NCBI GenBank assembly: GCA_009602735.1
Contig: WELA01005344.1
Coordinates: 16,823 to 51,767 of the forward strand
Source of the DNA: Mesotaenium endlicherianum
Taxonomy: Eukaryota > Streptophyta > Zygnematophyceae > Zygnematales > Mesotaeniaceae
Length of the DNA stretch: 34,945 nucleotides
Direction: 5' to 3'
The position numbers were made by a program, and so were the translations under genes. The stretch's first letter is position 1. Each line of letters opens with the position of its first letter. The notes beneath the pieces are model-generated. The model did not search any database and was not told the DNA's origin. It saw nothing but the letters and a program-made list of their open reading frames with translations. Below are positions 9,851-19,866 of this stretch, one piece after another.

Positions 9851-11600
9851 GCCTTTGTTGGAGAGAAGCAACCTGAAACTGAGACTTTTGCCATTGGGAA
9901 AATGGTCGTAGCCCAGCAAAGAGCACAAGTAGAAAGGTTGTTGAAGAAACACCGCAAGGTATTTGCTTTCACGAAGGAGGAGATTGGTAGAACCACTGCC
10001 AGTGTGTGTGAGATCACACTAACTACTGATAACCCAGTCAGACTTGAGCCGCATAAGCTCAGTCAGACAGAGTGGGATTGAGTGGAGAAAACTTGCAAAG
10101 AGCTGCATAAGCTCCGCATGATTGAAAAATCTACCTCTGTGCGTGGGGCTCCCACAGTAGTAGTCGCTAAAAAGGACGAGGCCGACAATTACACTACCAC
10201 TCGTATGTATGAAGATTACAGGCAACTGAATCTCTACACGGAGCCAGACAGCTATGCGATGCCTACACCGGAGCGGATCTTTGCAATTGCCACCACCGGA
10301 AAGGTGTTCAGCATCATCGATTTGCGCCAAGGCTTCAACCAGATTTCTGTGAAAACAGAATATCGAGGTAAATCCGCTTTCTGGGCTCAAAGGGAACTTT
10401 GGCAATGGACAGTAATGCCATTTGGGTTGAAAAATGCTCCAGCCATATTTAAGAGGACTATGGATAAAGGCTGGAGGGGCTGGATTTTGCTAAACCATAC
10501 ATTGACAATGTGGTAGTATTCAGCAAGACCATAGAGGAGCACCTCGAGCACTTGGAACAAATGTTTCAGCGCCTGGAGAAATTCCAGATGAAGCTGCATC
10601 CTGGGAAGTGCAGATTCTTTGAGGCACATGTGCCTTACCTAGGACATAAGATTGGGAACAATGCTATGTCCCCTCAGGCCGTGAAGACTGACGCCATTTA
10701 CAAGATACCTGCACGTGCGAATGTGTCTAAGCTGAAAGCTCTGTTAGGGCTAAGCGGATACTATCGTAAGTTTGTGAAGGATTATAGCAAAATTGCTAAA
10801 CCCCTGACAAAACTCTTGAAAAAGGATGTGCCTTTTGCGTGGACAGAAGCTCAGGAGAAAGCCATGAACGAGCTTAAGGAGCGGCTGGTAACAGCCCCAA
10901 TCTTGCGAACGCTTGACTACTCCAAGCCGTTCAAACTGCACACTGACTGGAGTCGTGTGGGAATTGGCGCAGTACTCACTCAGGCCGCAAGTCCTAGAGA
11001 GGAGTATGTCATTGTCTATGCCTCACGCTCTAACAACCGAGCGGAGAGCAACTACTCCTCCTACGAAGGAGAGCTGCTGGCAGTGGTTTGGGCTGTCACA
11101 CACTTCAGAGAGTATCTGTTGGGAAGACCCTTCACGCTGATCACGGATCACTCACCATTACTATGGCTGATGAAGAATGGAGACCTCACTGGTAAGTTGG
11201 CTCGCTGGGCTCTTAAGCTACAAGAGTACCAAATGACGGTGGTGCACAGAGCAGGAGTGCTCAACAACGACGTCGATGGACTCAGCAGGAACCCATACCC
11301 ATCTTCAGACGACAGAACAGGAGCTCGAGAAGACGAAGACCCAAGCAGCCCAGCAGAGTTGGTGGCTAGCCTAGCCGAAATGGCTGGAATAGTAGCATCA
11401 GGTGAAGCTGAGCCTCTACCCCTGTTCAGTCCAGAGATCTGGAAAGATCAAGCTACTATGCACTGGCTGAAGACGGGAACTCACTTGGAAGGATTATCAG
11501 TGAAGGAGAAGGACCAGGTAAGCCATCGAGCTAAAAGGTTTTGCTGGAAACGCAACAACCTCTTCAAAATTGAAGAAACTGGTCAGGAGAAGTTGATGCC
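9851..11600 (+). pseudogene. Reverse transcriptase and RNase H of the methyltransferase retroelement
   Basis: The reverse transcriptase copies the element RNA into DNA, and RNase H removes the RNA strand. RT motifs in order are HKLSQTEW, FSIIDLRQGFNQISV (about 10307-10351), FWAQRELWQWTVMPFGLKNAPAIFKRTM (about 10379-10459) and YIDNVVVFS (from 10498). The active site is YIDN rather than YxDD: the second catalytic Asp is Asn (AAT at 10507). A TGA at 10079 and a frame slip near 10465-10475 also break it. After FLGLSGYYRKF-type sequence, RNase H shows FKLHTDWSRVGIGAVLTQ, YEGELLAVVWA and LITDHSPLLWL, ending at about 11290 with VDGLSRNP. The frame from 10498 to 11697 is open. A roughly 100-residue linker leads to the integrase. 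Confidence 0.92.
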
Positions 11601-12295
11601 AGAACCCATCAGGATACGAGCCCTTGTGCAGGAAATGCACGAGAACACTGGACACTATGGTGTCAAGAAGACATACAATCTTTTGGAACTGTCTTAGTAG
11701 TGGAGGAGCATGAAGCAGCAGTGTGAAGACGTGATCAAGGCTTGCCAAAGCTGTGATCGCGTCAAGGCTCGTTTTACACAGCAACATCCACACTTACAAC
11801 CTTTGCCGATCATGGGCCTAGGCTATCGCTGGAGCTGCGATCTCGCAGGTGAGCTACCGCTGTCTAAGCGAGGTAACAAGTATATCATGGTCATGATTGA
11901 GCATTTCGCTAAGTGGATAGAGGTCGTACCTCTGACTGCTAAGGAGAGTCTAGGGACCGCGGAAGCGCTCCTTAATGATGTGATTGTGCGTCATGGAGCT
12001 CCAGCAAAAGTGCTGACAGACCAAGGGTCTGAGTTCCAAGGGTCTTTTCAGAAACTCTTGGATAGATGCTTCATCGATCATCGCACTACGTCTAGAGATC
12101 ATCCGCAAGCAGATGGTCTGGCAGAAAGGATGGTGCAAATCGTTAAGTCTGCTTTGCGCAAGTTTTGCCTTGAGCATGACAAGCGTGACTGGGATCTGGC
12201 CTTGCCATGGCTGGTTATGGGTTACAGATTTAGCAAGCAGGCTGCCTTGGCGAATTACTCGCCATATCAGATACTGTTTGGCAGAAGTCCAATAG
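11601..12295 (+). pseudogene. Integrase zinc domain and catalytic core of the methyltransferase retroelement, split by chromovirus
   Basis: Integrase joins the DNA copy to host DNA. The HHCC zinc domain is MHENTGHYG (about 11635-11661) plus KACQSCDRVK (about 11738-11767). Two adjacent TAG codons (11695-11700) fall inside it, where this family usually has aromatic residues. The catalytic core follows in the same frame: SCDLAG supplies the first Asp, VLTDQGSEFQG the second, and ADGLAERMVQ the Glu, so the DDE triad is intact. The frame then reaches YSPYQILFGRSP and is cut at 12295 by the minus-strand chromovirus, resuming at 19240. Confidence 0.9.
12291..12295. repeat. Target-site duplication AATAG, left copy
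   Basis: AATAG precedes TGTAG of the LTR at 12296 and recurs at 19240-19244 straight after the final CTACA. Joining the flanks without the insertion continues the integrase frame. Confidence 0.92.
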
Positions 12296-12798
12296 TGTAG
12301 TGAAACAGATAGATAAAGTACTTAGTAAAACAGAATACTTTATCTATTCAAGACAAGGATCTTTGAACACAAGTGGTAGCTTCTTGAAAGAGAGATGGCT
12401 TCTTGAAAGTTAATATATTTCTGGATTTTGGCAAATACAAGAGTGATTCTCCCATGTCTTTCTATGTTCTAGCTCTTGTTTATATACTTGCTACATAAGT
12501 AATTTCTAGGAAGGTGTATGTTGATGTGTTGGCACCCAACACATCCCAAAACTTGCCACCTCTTTCTAGAATAATGTACACATGTCCTTTTGACCTAAAA
12601 ATGGCACATTTGACTTTTGCCACATGGAGTTCTTCTAGGTCTTTCCTCTAACTTCGAAAATGCCTTGGAAGGTTCAAAGGACATGAACCAAGTTACTAGA
12701 GTACCTATTCACACTTGACTCCACACAATACTACTCCAAATATATTTGAAAACATTAAAATATATGCAAACTAATATATAATAACTCAAATCACTACA
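12296..12798 (-). repeat. Chromovirus 3' LTR (503 bp)
   Basis: Plus-strand bounds are TGTAGTGAAACAG and AAATCACTACA. It carries the 7-bp terminal inverted repeat TGTAGTG/CACTACA and matches 18473-18975 except at about eight positions. Confidence 0.95.
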
Positions 12799-12814
12799 TC
12801 ACCCCCCCGATAGA
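12799..12814 (-). other. Chromovirus polypurine tract
   Basis: The minus strand reads CTATCGGGGGGGTGA directly before the 3' LTR. This is the purine run expected to prime plus-strand DNA synthesis. Confidence 0.8.
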
Positions 12815-13567
12815 AAAAGCGACGTCTCGGCGCGTCAAGTCAGGTCTTACACATGTGGAGCAAACTAGTCAACAGTTTCAAGTCAGATGCCACACATGTG
12901 AAGAGGACTAGTCAAAGGCGCCAAGTCAGGTGCTACACATGTAAGGTAGACTAGGCAAGGTCGTAGGTGGTGTGACCTTATTGGCTAGCCTACTCCTTAA
13001 TGATAAAGAAAATTGTACAAGTTGGCCCAGAATCTGCCACGAACTCAAAAATTCATAGCGGCCACAGAACTGCTCCAAATCTGAAAATTCGAGTGCCAGA
13101 CGGACCGCGTCGGAGAACTCTACCCGGTCACCAAATTTGAGAGCATTCTCATTTCTGGAGTGTCATTGAGAGCTGAGAGAGTAGGCACTCCTCCAAATCT
13201 GTGCAGAAACTTCTGAAAATCATAAGTCCTTCTATACTTCTCCAAATTCTGCAAACTAAGTCTCAAACTGGGCGCTGTAAGATGTTCTACCAGATTCTTG
13301 AGTTTCAGAGCATTCCAAGTTCAGGGGAAGGCACAATGTCAGAAGGCATATTCTGTCCTAACAATGCCAGCAGCCTGACCCCCTTCTACTTAGAGCATCA
13401 TATCTCTCTCACCAGTGCTCCAAATTGAGCAAACTTGGACTCTAAATGACCGGCTACTCATGGACTACAGCCAGGTAAATTTTCAGAATTTATTATGCAG
13501 AGACCTATTACCAGTAGCAGTTTTAGTTTTCTGTCCAGAAACTGCGAGAAGAGAAGAGTGTCTAATG
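12815..13567 (-). other. Chromovirus 3' untranslated region
   Basis: About 750 bases lie between the pol stop and the polypurine tract. Near 12829-12960 there are degenerate copies of a GTCAAGTCAGGT...ACACATGTG...ACTAGTCAA unit. Further on, CTCCAAATCTG-type phrases recur (13070, 13190, 13240, 13420). I see no gene here. Confidence 0.7.
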
Positions 13568-16500
13568 TCAATTTTTCCTCTTTCTTGTTCTTGCAGGCTG
13601 CCTCCAAGGGGTCTTCTGCTGCTTCTTGATGGTGGCAGGCTGCCTCCCTGAAGTCTTCGGGCTTCTAGTAGAGAGACTTGGGGCTGGTCCAAGATGGGGG
13701 TTGGCGGCATGGAAGCGCTTCAACTTTCTCTGAACTTTGTCAAGGTAGTGCGCCGCCACCCAACTATTCTCCGAATCTGGATATCCTTTCCACTTGATCA
13801 AGTATTGCTGCTGTCTCCTGAAATTTCTCATAGCCACTATGTCTTCCACTTCGTACTCCAAATGATCATCCACTATTGTTGGGGCTGGTGGGGTTGTCAC
13901 ACGTCCTGGGAACTTGTTGTCGGGTTGCACATATGGCTTGAAGAGGGAAGCGTGGAATACGGGGTCGATGTGCATAGTCTGGGGAAGTTCTAGCTTGAAA
14001 GCAACGGGGTTGACTTGCTGGATAATCTTGAAGGGTCCCAAATACTTGGGAGAGAACTTGCTGCCGGCAGGCCTGTTGTTCAGGGAAATGTTCTTGGATG
14101 ATAGTAACACGTTGTCACCCACTCTGTACGTAATTTCTCTTCTGGATCTGTTCGCCACTCTTGCTTGAGCATCTTGCGCGTGTTGTAGAGCTTTCTTCGC
14201 TGCTGTAAGGGCTGCTTCTAATGTCTCCATAAAATCTGTGGCTGCAGGTACTTCATCATGGCCAGCCGTGAAGCTCAGTGGCGTGGTCGGATGGAAGCCA
14301 TAGTTGAGGAAGAATGGGGACTCTTGGGTAGAGGCCTGCGTAGTGTTGTTGTAGGCAAACTCGAGGGGGGTCAAGTACATGTCCCAGTCTTGCTCGAGGG
14401 TAGACACGTAGGCCTTTAGAGAGGTCTTTAGGGTACGATTCATACGCTCGGTTTGCCCATCTGATTGTGGGTGGTAGGCAGTAGACATATCCAGCGATGT
14501 ACCCAAGTTCTTGAAGAGATTTTTCCAGAAATGGCTTGTGAATCTTGGATCTCTATCTGACACAATTCTTGATGGTAGTCCATGGAGTCGGAAGATGTTG
14601 TCAAAGATGAGTCTTGCAAGTTGTGGTGCTGTAGCCTTAGTCGTCGTGGGAATAAAATGAGCCATCTTGGTAAGTCTGTCCACCACCGTGAGTATTGCAT
14701 TATGGCCTCGAGGTGTCACGGGCAAGTCCACGATAAGGTCCATTGAGATGTCCGTCCATTGTCTTTCGGGGATTGGTAGTGGTTGGAGGAGTCCTCCCGC
14801 CTTTTGCGATGATGGCTTGATTCTTTGGCATGTGTCACAGCTCCTGCAGTACTCCTTGACTTGCTTAGACATGCCTGGCCAACAATAAGTCCTAGCTAGA
14901 ACGCCCGTGGTCCTTAGGATTCCAAAGTGTCCTCCAAGAGGGTTGTCGTGTGCTTCTCGTAGAAGCAAGAGCCGGAGGTCTAAGTCATTAGGAACACATC
15001 TCTGGCCCGTATCTTGCCTCACCCAATAATTGCCTTCTTGCTTCTTGCATGGGTCCAAGGCTGCTTCTCCGTTCTTGTAGTAAGGGTCTCTTTCATAGGC
15101 GGCTGAAAATCGAGCTTCCAGATCTGTCTTCAGGGATACCATCACTGCATTTAATTGCAGTCTTGAGAGGGGGTCAGCCGGGTTTGTCTTGCCGGGCTGG
15201 TACTGAATCGTGATGTTGTATTGTTGCAAGTATCCGCTCCATCTTGCTTGTCTCCTTGAGAGATACGGCTGCGTCTGGAGGTGCTTTAACGCCTCGTGGT
15301 CCGTGGTGACCAGTACTTTGCGTCCTTCAACGTAGCAGCGCCAAACCTTCAAGGCATGTACAATCGCCAATGCCTCTCGCTCCGTGGTTGTATAATTTTG
15401 CTCGGCTGGATTTAGCTTCCTTGACTCGTAGGCGATGGGCTGCAGTCCCTTGCCTTGGTCTTGAAGCAGGATTGCTCCTATTGCATAGGAAGATGCATCG
15501 GTGATGACGTGGAAGGGCCAATCTGGGTTTGGACTTGGGAGTGTGAGCACCGGGGATGTGGTCAATCTTCGCTTTAACTCTTGAAATGCCTCTTCCTCTT
15601 TCTCGGTCCATGTATATAGCCTGTCCTTCTTGAGTAGATCTGTCAGGGGGGCTGCTATGTGCGAGAAGCCTTGGATGAATTTTCTGTACCAATTGGCAAA
15701 TCCCAAGAATGACTGGAGTTCTTTCTTGGTCGTGGGGGTTGGCCATTCCTCCACCACCGTGGTCTTCTTGGGGTCTATCTTGATGCCATCAGCAGTCACG
15801 TGGAGACCTAGGAACTCCACTTCTTGTTTGGCAAACTCGCATTTTGACTCCTTCGCAAACAGCTTGTTTTGCTTCAATACTTCAAGGACTTCTTTCAAGT
15901 GTCTCGCATGCTCTTCAAGGGTCTTGCTGTAGATAAGGATGTCATCGATGAATACCACCACAAATCTGTCCAACATGGGCTGAAATATGGTGTTCATCAT
16001 AGTCATGAAAGTTGCTGGCGCGTTGGTGAGTCCAAATGGCAGGACCATGAACTCAAAATGTCCATATCTTGTCCTGAATGCCGTCTTCTCTATGTCCGGT
16101 TCTGCGATGCGAATCTGGTGGTAGCCGCTCCGTAAGTCAATCTTCGTGAAGTACTTGGCTCCAACCAGCCGGTCCATGAGCTCATCCATGCGCGGCAGCG
16201 GGTATCGATTCTTGATGGTGATCTTGTTGAGGGCGCGATAGTCCACACACATCCTCAAGGTACCATCTTTCTTCTTGACAAATAGCACCGGGGCTCCAAA
16301 TGGCGACTTGCTAGGTCGAATGAAGCCATGCTCCAGTAGCTCCTTGATTTGCTTCTTGACTTCGTCTAGCTCCGTGTATGACATTTTGAACGTAGGCCGA
16401 GAGATGGGCTTGCTTCCGGGCTCCAACTCTATCTTGTGGTCTACGAATCTTTTGGGGGGTAGGCCCTTGGGCAATTCCGGGGAGAACACTTCTTTGTAGT

Positions 16501-17233
16501 CCTCAAAGACTTCTTGTATCTCCTTGGGAACGGGGCTGCCTTCTTGACTCTCGATGTCTTTCTTGATGTCTTTTGGCGTGATCAAGGCCAAAAGAAGCTC
16601 GTGTCCCTTCCTCACAAGTCTCTTGAGTTGGAGGGCGGACAATAGTATCTCGTGTGCCGGCTTCTGGATGTCTTGGGTCTGGATATTCTGGATTGCGCGC
16701 AAAATACAGATTCTTGAAGTGATGTCATTCTTGATCTTGATAGTACCGGTCCTCCAATCAACTTGGGGGTTGTGCTTGGTCAACCAAGGCGTCCCTAGGA
16801 TGACGTCGTACTTGCCCAATTGCATGGGGGAGAACACTACTCTATCCTTGAAGGACTTGATAGAGAGTGCCAAGGGGTACGTCTTCTTGGAAGGGGTAGT
16901 ATAGGAGAATCCATCGGGCATCATAATCTCCTCGTCGTGGTCAAGAGTTCGCATAGTAATACCGTGCTTGGTGGCAAAATCTGCAGCAATGAAGTTGCCT
17001 TGAGCTCCGCTATCCACCAAGATGTGGACCTTCTCTCCTCCAAGGTAACCTCTCAAACTCATTGGGGCTGGAACGTCGTCTTCAACGGGGGTCTCCACCT
17101 CACTTGGCGTGTTGCCTTCTCGTGAAGTGGGTCTTGGGGTGGTAGGCTCCTGGCCTACCGGCGCTGTCCGTTTTTTGACAACTTTTTGGGGCATGAAAGT
17201 GCACGATGGCCCTTTTCCTTGCAATAGAAGCAT
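13568..17233 (-). CDS. Chromovirus Pol polyprotein (protease, RT, RNase H, integrase, chromodomain)
   Basis: The 1221-codon frame is open throughout. Protease active site VDSGAQ is at residues 73-78. RT shows [18 protein letters not shown] (319-336), DLRSGYHQI (366-374), [12 protein letters not shown] (398-409) and [10 protein letters not shown] (428-437), so the YxDD-type pair is intact. RNase H spans about 575-690 ([38 protein letters not shown]). The integrase zinc domain is at 761-803 (H762, H769, C799, C802), and the core has Asp near 832, Asp near 893 and Glu near 929 ([13 protein letters not shown]). A chromodomain lies at about 1126-1165 ([27 protein letters not shown]), expected to steer integration toward marked heterochromatin. 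The frame overlaps gag by 79 bases and lies in the -1 register relative to it, so -1 frameshifting or internal initiation is likely. Confidence 0.96.
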   Translation of the reverse strand: MLLLQGKGPSCTFMPQKVVKKRTAPVGQEPTTPRPTSREGNTPSEVETPVEDDVPAPMSLRGYLGGEKVHILVDSGAQGNFIAADFATKHGITMRTLDHDEEIMMPDGFSYTTPSKKTYPLALSIKSFKDRVVFSPMQLGKYDVILGTPWLTKHNPQVDWRTGTIKIKNDITSRICILRAIQNIQTQDIQKPAHEILLSALQLKRLVRKGHELLLALITPKDIKKDIESQEGSPVPKEIQEVFEDYKEVFSPELPKGLPPKRFVDHKIELEPGSKPISRPTFKMSYTELDEVKKQIKELLEHGFIRPSKSPFGAPVLFVKKKDGTLRMCVDYRALNKITIKNRYPLPRMDELMDRLVGAKYFTKIDLRSGYHQIRIAEPDIEKTAFRTRYGHFEFMVLPFGLTNAPATFMTMMNTIFQPMLDRFVVVFIDDILIYSKTLEEHARHLKEVLEVLKQNKLFAKESKCEFAKQEVEFLGLHVTADGIKIDPKKTTVVEEWPTPTTKKELQSFLGFANWYRKFIQGFSHIAAPLTDLLKKDRLYTWTEKEEEAFQELKRRLTTSPVLTLPSPNPDWPFHVITDASSYAIGAILLQDQGKGLQPIAYESRKLNPAEQNYTTTEREALAIVHALKVWRCYVEGRKVLVTTDHEALKHLQTQPYLSRRQARWSGYLQQYNITIQYQPGKTNPADPLSRLQLNAVMVSLKTDLEARFSAAYERDPYYKNGEAALDPCKKQEGNYWVRQDTGQRCVPNDLDLRLLLLREAHDNPLGGHFGILRTTGVLARTYCWPGMSKQVKEYCRSCDTCQRIKPSSQKAGGLLQPLPIPERQWTDISMDLIVDLPVTPRGHNAILTVVDRLTKMAHFIPTTTKATAPQLARLIFDNIFRLHGLPSRIVSDRDPRFTSHFWKNLFKNLGTSLDMSTAYHPQSDGQTERMNRTLKTSLKAYVSTLEQDWDMYLTPLEFAYNNTTQASTQESPFFLNYGFHPTTPLSFTAGHDEVPAATDFMETLEAALTAAKKALQHAQDAQARVANRSRREITYRVGDNVLLSSKNISLNNRPAGSKFSPKYLGPFKIIQQVNPVAFKLELPQTMHIDPVFHASLFKPYVQPDNKFPGRVTTPPAPTIVDDHLEYEVEDIVAMRNFRRQQQYLIKWKGYPDSENSWVAAHYLDKVQRKLKRFHAANPHLGPAPSLSTRSPKTSGRQPATIKKQQKTPWRQPARTRKRKN

Positions 17234-18435
17234 AGTCCAGCCGTCATGAGAGCTTCTTTTTCAGCCGGGGAGAGTCTTGCTTTCACTCCTTGCTGGTTTC
17301 TTGCATCATAAGTGTCATTGGAGGGTCTTCCACTCTTCCGGGCAGCCGCGGGGTCCCTTTTAATAACTCCGATTTCCATGGGTGTGGGTCCAGATTCGGA
17401 TGTGGAAGGGGCTGCGTACACCCGCGTCGTCGGTACCCGTGAAGATGAAGGCACGGAGTGCTTGAAATCCAAGGTATCCACCTTTTGGGCCACTTCAATG
17501 ATCTTTGAGAAGTCCGTCAAGTCGCGTAACTCCACTTCCTTTGCCACCTTGGGTTTGAGGCCAAAGATGTAACGGTCAATCTTCTCCTCGAGAGACATGT
17601 TGGGGATCTCAAGAGTGAGGGCGTGAAATCTGGATGTATACTCTTGAACGGACGTCGTTTGCTTGAGATGGTGGAGCTTTCCTCGGGCAATCTTCTCCGC
17701 ATTGATGGGCATGAATTGCTTCTTGAGGGCCTCACGAAAATCTGCCCATCTTGCATATGATGGTGGGGGCTCTTGGCCGAGCATGGGGTGCGCCATAGCT
17801 TGATATATAGCCGCTTGATAGTTACGCCACCATGATGTTGCTGCTCCTCTAAGTAAGGTAACGGCAAAGGGAACGTAGTCCTCCTCGGGTACTTCAAGGA
17901 ACGCGAGGTACGTCTCCACTTGGTAGAGCCATAAATTCAGGTTGGCACCTTTCCCGGGGTTGAAAGTGTCGGGTTTGCCGGGCTTGATGAGTTTCCTTGC
18001 TCTCGTTGGCTCTTGTGGAGGCGCTTGAGCCGGGGCTGGATTTTGAGCATTGCTCGCAATAGGGGCAACCATGGCAGCCATAGCTTCTCTTGACGCTTGC
18101 ACGGTTGCTTCATAGGTGGCCAAGCCCACTTGGTTGTGGACGGTCATTAGGAAGGCTGCCCACTCATTTGCGGGAACTCCTTGTGGTGGGGTCAACTTTG
18201 CTATAGCGGCTGCCACGGGATTTGACGGTGCTCCTCCTTGTGGTGCTTCTTGTTGTTGCAGATTTCCTTGAGTAGGCTCTCCCATCGACGCTGGAGGAGG
18301 GTGTGCTCCTCCTTGTGGTGCTTCTTGTTGTTGCAGATTTTCTTGAGTGGGCTCTCCCATCGGCGCTGGAGGAGGGTGTCTTGGAGAGGAAGGGCTTCCT
18401 TCGAAAGCTTGCTGTTGGTCTTGAGGATCGGCCAT
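17155..18435 (-). CDS. Chromovirus Gag (capsid and CCHC nucleocapsid)
   Basis: The 426-codon frame starts MADPQDQQQ about 25 bases after the primer-binding site. Residues about 20-70 hold two copies of a 24-residue Pro/Gln-rich repeat ([18 protein letters not shown] type; 72-bp DNA unit at about 18229-18375). The capsid follows, with [40 protein letters not shown] and [12 protein letters not shown], matching the retrotransposon gag domain of plant Ty3/gypsy elements. Near the C-terminus [14 protein letters not shown] is a CX2CX4HX4C zinc knuckle for RNA packaging. The protein ends in a basic tail. Pol begins before gag ends in the -1 register. No internal stops or frame breaks are present. 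Confidence 0.95.
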   Translation of the reverse strand: MADPQDQQQAFEGSPSSPRHPPPAPMGEPTQENLQQQEAPQGGAHPPPASMGEPTQGNLQQQEAPQGGAPSNPVAAAIAKLTPPQGVPANEWAAFLMTVHNQVGLATYEATVQASREAMAAMVAPIASNAQNPAPAQAPPQEPTRARKLIKPGKPDTFNPGKGANLNLWLYQVETYLAFLEVPEEDYVPFAVTLLRGAATSWWRNYQAAIYQAMAHPMLGQEPPPSYARWADFREALKKQFMPINAEKIARGKLHHLKQTTSVQEYTSRFHALTLEIPNMSLEEKIDRYIFGLKPKVAKEVELRDLTDFSKIIEVAQKVDTLDFKHSVPSSSRVPTTRVYAAPSTSESGPTPMEIGVIKRDPAAARKSGRPSNDTYDARNQQGVKARLSPAEKEALMTAGLCFYCKEKGHRALSCPKKLSKNGQRR

Positions 18436-18459
18436 CTTCTTGTGCTACCAAAGTGCCTA

Positions 18460-18471
18460 GCTCCGATACCA
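18460..18471 (-). other. Chromovirus primer-binding site, initiator tRNA-Met type
   Basis: The minus strand reads TGGTATCGGAGC one base inside the 5' LTR. The common plant site is TGGTATCAGAGC, complementary to the 3' end of initiator tRNA-Met, so this differs by one base. Confidence 0.85.
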
Positions 18472-18472
18472 C

Positions 18473-18975
18473 TGTAGTGAAACAGATAGATAAAGTACTT
18501 AGTAAAACAGAATACTTTATCTATTCAAGACAAGGATCTTTGAACACAAGTGGTAGCTTCTTGAAAGAGAGATGGCTTCTTGAAAGTTAATATATTTCTG
18601 GATTTTGGCAAGTACAAGAGTGATTCTGGAATGTCTTTCTATGTTCTAGCTCTTGTTTATATACTTGCTACATAAGTAATTTCTAGGAAGGTGTATGTTG
18701 ATGTGTTGGCACCCAACACATCCCAAAACTTGCCACCTCTTTCTAGAATAATGTACACATGTCCTTTTGACCTAAAAATGGCACATCTGACTTTTGCCAC
18801 ATGGAGTTCTTCTAGGTCTTTCCTCTAACTTCGAAAATGCCTTGGAAGGTTCAAAGGACATGAACCAAGTTACTAGAGTACCTATTCACACTTGACTCCA
18901 CACAAAACTACTCCAAATATATTCGAAAACATTCAAATATATGCAAACTAATATATAATAACTCAAATCACTACA
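18473..18975 (-). repeat. Chromovirus 5' LTR (503 bp)
   Basis: It has TGTAGTG and CACTACA ends next to the primer-binding site. It is the promoter-bearing LTR for minus-strand transcription. On its far side it abuts a second partial LTR instead of host DNA. Confidence 0.94.
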
Positions 18976-19239
18976 CCCAATACATCCCAAAACTTGCCAC
19001 CTCTTTCTAGAATAATGTACACATGTCCTTTTGACCTAAAAATGGCACATCTGACTTTTGCCACATGGAGTTCTTCTAGGTCTTTCCTCTAACTTCGAAA
19101 ATGCCTTGGAAGGTTCAAAGGACATGAACCAAGTTACTAGAGTACCTATTCACACTTGAATCCACACAATACTACTCCAAATATATTTGAAAACATTAAA
19201 ATATATGCATACTAATATATAATAACTCAAATCACTACA
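18976..19239 (-). repeat. Extra partial LTR (264 bp) in tandem with the 5' LTR
   Basis: Plus-strand CCCAATACATCCC to CACTACA repeats the last 264 bases of the LTR (as read on the plus strand). The junction lies at CACCCAA, which also occurs at the matching place within the LTR. At three positions where the two full LTRs differ (AATAC, TTTG, TTAAAAT) this copy agrees with the distant 3' LTR, and at one (ATCTGAC) with its neighbour. Confidence 0.9.
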
Positions 19240-19608
19240 AATAGTGCCCAGCAGCATCAAGCAGGAGATGGAACAGGTGAAAGACCTGGACAGCCCTGAT
19301 GAACTGCTAAGGGTGATGATACGCCGTAAGGCGTTATTTGAGCGCATGATACCGGCTGCACTGGACAATCTGAAAATTGCACAGAAAAGAAATACACAAC
19401 GTTACGCCAGGAGACGAGAGTTACCGCCTGCAGATGACGCAGATTCAAGAAGGAGACTTTGTCTACCGCAAGCGCCAGACCAAGACCACCATCGACACCA
19501 GTTCAGGTGCAGTGATCTTACGCGTGAAACATGCGTTTGAAAATGGTGTGTTAGAACTAAAAGGTTCTGATGGTAAAACCATGAGAGACCACGTGCAAAA
19601 TTGTTAGG
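19240..19608 (+). pseudogene. Integrase C-terminal region of the methyltransferase retroelement, after the chromovirus
   Basis: The frame cut at 12295 resumes after the AATAG copy with VPSSIKQEMEQVKDL and a helical, basic region (LLRVMIRRKALFERM, LKIAQKRNTQRYARR). A frame slip at about 19420-19440 moves to a second frame with QEGDFVYRKRQTKT and GAVILRVKHAFENGVLELKG. This is the small SH3-like beta-barrel usual at the end of retroelement integrases, which helps bind DNA. A TAG at 19605-19607 or a further slip separates it from the PHD finger. The reading frame either side of the chromovirus joins exactly, which proves both parts belong to one gene. Confidence 0.82.
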
Positions 19609-19866
19609 GTTGTGCCCGAGGAATTGGTGCCAGCCACGCCTTGTGCCCGCTGCAAAGTGCTGGATGATCAGGAAGCAATGGTAACTTGCGGTAAGTGTGG
19701 TGCCCGTTGGCACACTTTATGCATTGGCGAGGAAGAAATTATGGCAGGACGATGGAAATGCCCTGATTGCCTTCCTAAAACCCTAGCCGCAGGGCTGGAA
19801 AATAATAGCTTTCAGCAGAAAGGCAGGGACGCCTCAGCTGAAAGGGAGGGGTGTAAGAGGAATTAA
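19609..19866 (+). pseudogene. PHD zinc finger at the C-terminus of the methyltransferase retroelement
   Basis: The frame VVPEELVPATPCARCKV leads into a complete C4HC3 set: CARC, VTCGKC, RWHTLC and WKCPDC, i.e. Cys 11, 14, 26, 29, His 34, Cys 37, 50 and 53 counted from the Met at 19612 (zinc residues at 19642-19770). The Trp before the last Cys pair is the usual PHD position. PHD fingers commonly read histone H3 tails. Placed behind the integrase it occupies the spot where chromoviruses have a chromodomain, so a targeting role is inferred. The tail after about residue 60 is polar, and the frame ends at 19864-19866, running slightly past the polypurine tract into the putative LTR. Confidence 0.85.
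19841..19851 (+). other. Probable polypurine tract of the methyltransferase retroelement
   Basis: AAAGGGAGGGG is followed at once by TGTAAGAGG, the expected PPT-LTR junction with a TG start. It fits position and strand, but no second LTR is available to confirm it. Confidence 0.6.

Larger units (their letters stand above)
12296..19239 (-). mobile_element. Full-length Ty3/gypsy chromovirus, minus strand, nested in the older element's integrase
   Basis: Read on the minus strand: an extra partial LTR (19239-18976), 5' LTR (18975-18473), primer-binding site (18471-18460), gag (18435-17155), pol (17233-13568), 3' non-coding region (13567-12815), polypurine tract (about 12814-12799) and 3' LTR (12798-12296). 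LTR ends are TGTAGTG and CACTACA, and the whole is flanked by AATAG duplications. Both genes are fully open and all catalytic motifs are present, so the copy may be autonomous. By eye the two full LTRs differ at about 8 of 503 positions, three of them in one CCC/GGA cluster, which suggests a fairly recent insertion. The C-terminal chromodomain places it among chromoviruses. Confidence 0.95.

Noticed and set aside
7979..10081. An altered genetic code in which TAA and TAG mean Gln, as in some ulvophyte algae, to explain the in-register stops
   Set aside because: The open chromovirus genes (more than 1,600 codons) and the hydrolase, MON2 and LEA exons use no in-frame TAA or TAG, and several end in TAA. 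The old element also has frameshifts and damaged catalytic sites, so decay is the simpler reading.
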